DNA of 6,321 bases from Erythrobacter sp. (GTDB taxonomy: Bacteria > Pseudomonadota > Alphaproteobacteria > Sphingomonadales > Sphingomonadaceae). Under the pieces are notes generated by a model. The model was not told the origin of the DNA. It searched no databases and worked only from the letters and a program-made list of their open reading frames with translations. Location of the stretch: positions 1-6,321 of the forward strand of contig DMWU01000134.1 in the NCBI GenBank assembly GCA_003483125.1. The letters run 5' to 3'. The translations under genes were made by a program, and so were the position numbers. Shown here one piece after another: positions 6,086 to 6,321 of the stretch (position 1 is the stretch's first letter; every line of letters begins with the position of its first letter).

Positions 6086-6321
6086 TTGACCGATAAGCAG
6101 GCAAAGCTTGAACTTGATGGCAAGAGCTATGAGCTGCCCGTCTTGGGTGGAAGTACCGGCCCTGACGTAGTCGATATACGCAAGCTTTACGGTCAAACCG
6201 GCGCTTTCACATTCGACCCGGGCTATAAGTCTACCGCCAGCTGCGAAAGTGCGCTGACCTATATCGATGGCGAAGCAGGTGTGCTCCTCCATCGCGGATA
6301 TCCAATTGGCCAACTTGCCGA
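6086..6321 (+). CDS. gltA: Citrate synthase, N-terminal part (runs off the window)
   Basis: Citrate synthase condenses acetyl-CoA and oxaloacetate into citrate, the entry step of the TCA cycle. Only the first 78 codons are visible, starting [19 protein letters not shown] after the initiator. Recognition rests on [40 protein letters not shown] and [15 protein letters not shown], which form the characteristic N-terminus of the proteobacterial GltA family. The catalytic His and Asp residues lie beyond the window. The start is TTG, forced by an in-frame TGA at 6071-6073 and the lack of any ATG or GTG until deep inside the conserved region. The 30-nt gap after gltX has no terminator, so co-transcription is likely. 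Confidence 0.93.
   Translation, partial: MTDKQAKLELDGKSYELPVLGGSTGPDVVDIRKLYGQTGAFTFDPGYKSTASCESALTYIDGEAGVLLHRGYPIGQLA

Overview
The window looks like ordinary chromosomal DNA from an alphaproteobacterium, most likely a member of the Sphingomonadales (Erythrobacteraceae/Sphingomonadaceae type). The reasons are the gene order trpD-trpC-moaC-moeA-lexA-gltX-gltA, the alphaproteobacterial form of LexA (begins MLTAKQ, 228 residues), a GTTC-N7-GTTC SOS box before lexA, and the sequence of the GltA N-terminus. This placement rests on remembered synteny and protein signatures; no database search was made. All genes are on the + strand and all look intact, apart from the two cut by the window edges.

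Layout. Bases 1-13 probably hold the last codons of an upstream gene, by synteny trpG. trpD (29-1021) and trpC (1018-1803) overlap by ATGA and encode the second and fourth steps of tryptophan synthesis from chorismate. After a 64-nt gap come moaC (GTG start at 1868) and moeA (2362-3552), joined by a TAATG overlap. They encode an early and the last step of molybdenum cofactor synthesis. The closely packed genes suggest one trp-moa/moe transcription unit, possibly with an internal promoter.

A 78-84 nt gap (3553 to 3630 or 3636) carries a dense cluster of LexA-type half-sites: GTTC-N7-GTTC, an overlapping perfect 18-bp palindrome and a GAAC-N4-GTTC element. The SOS repressor gene lexA (3637-4323) follows, so autoregulation is expected. 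The next 298 nt (4324-4621) contain no convincing gene but hold several inverted repeats, including two 9-bp stems that compete for the same strand. From memory of related genomes, comEC often lies between lexA and gltX; it is absent here. gltX (4622-6055, glutamyl-tRNA synthetase) and the start of gltA (TTG start at 6086, citrate synthase, cut at the window end) are 30 nt apart and probably co-transcribed.

No mobile element, CRISPR array, tRNA/rRNA or clearly new multi-gene system was found. The most notable points are the lexA operator cluster, the structured non-coding lexA-gltX gap, and a MoeA with Ser where E. coli MoeA has active-site Glu188.
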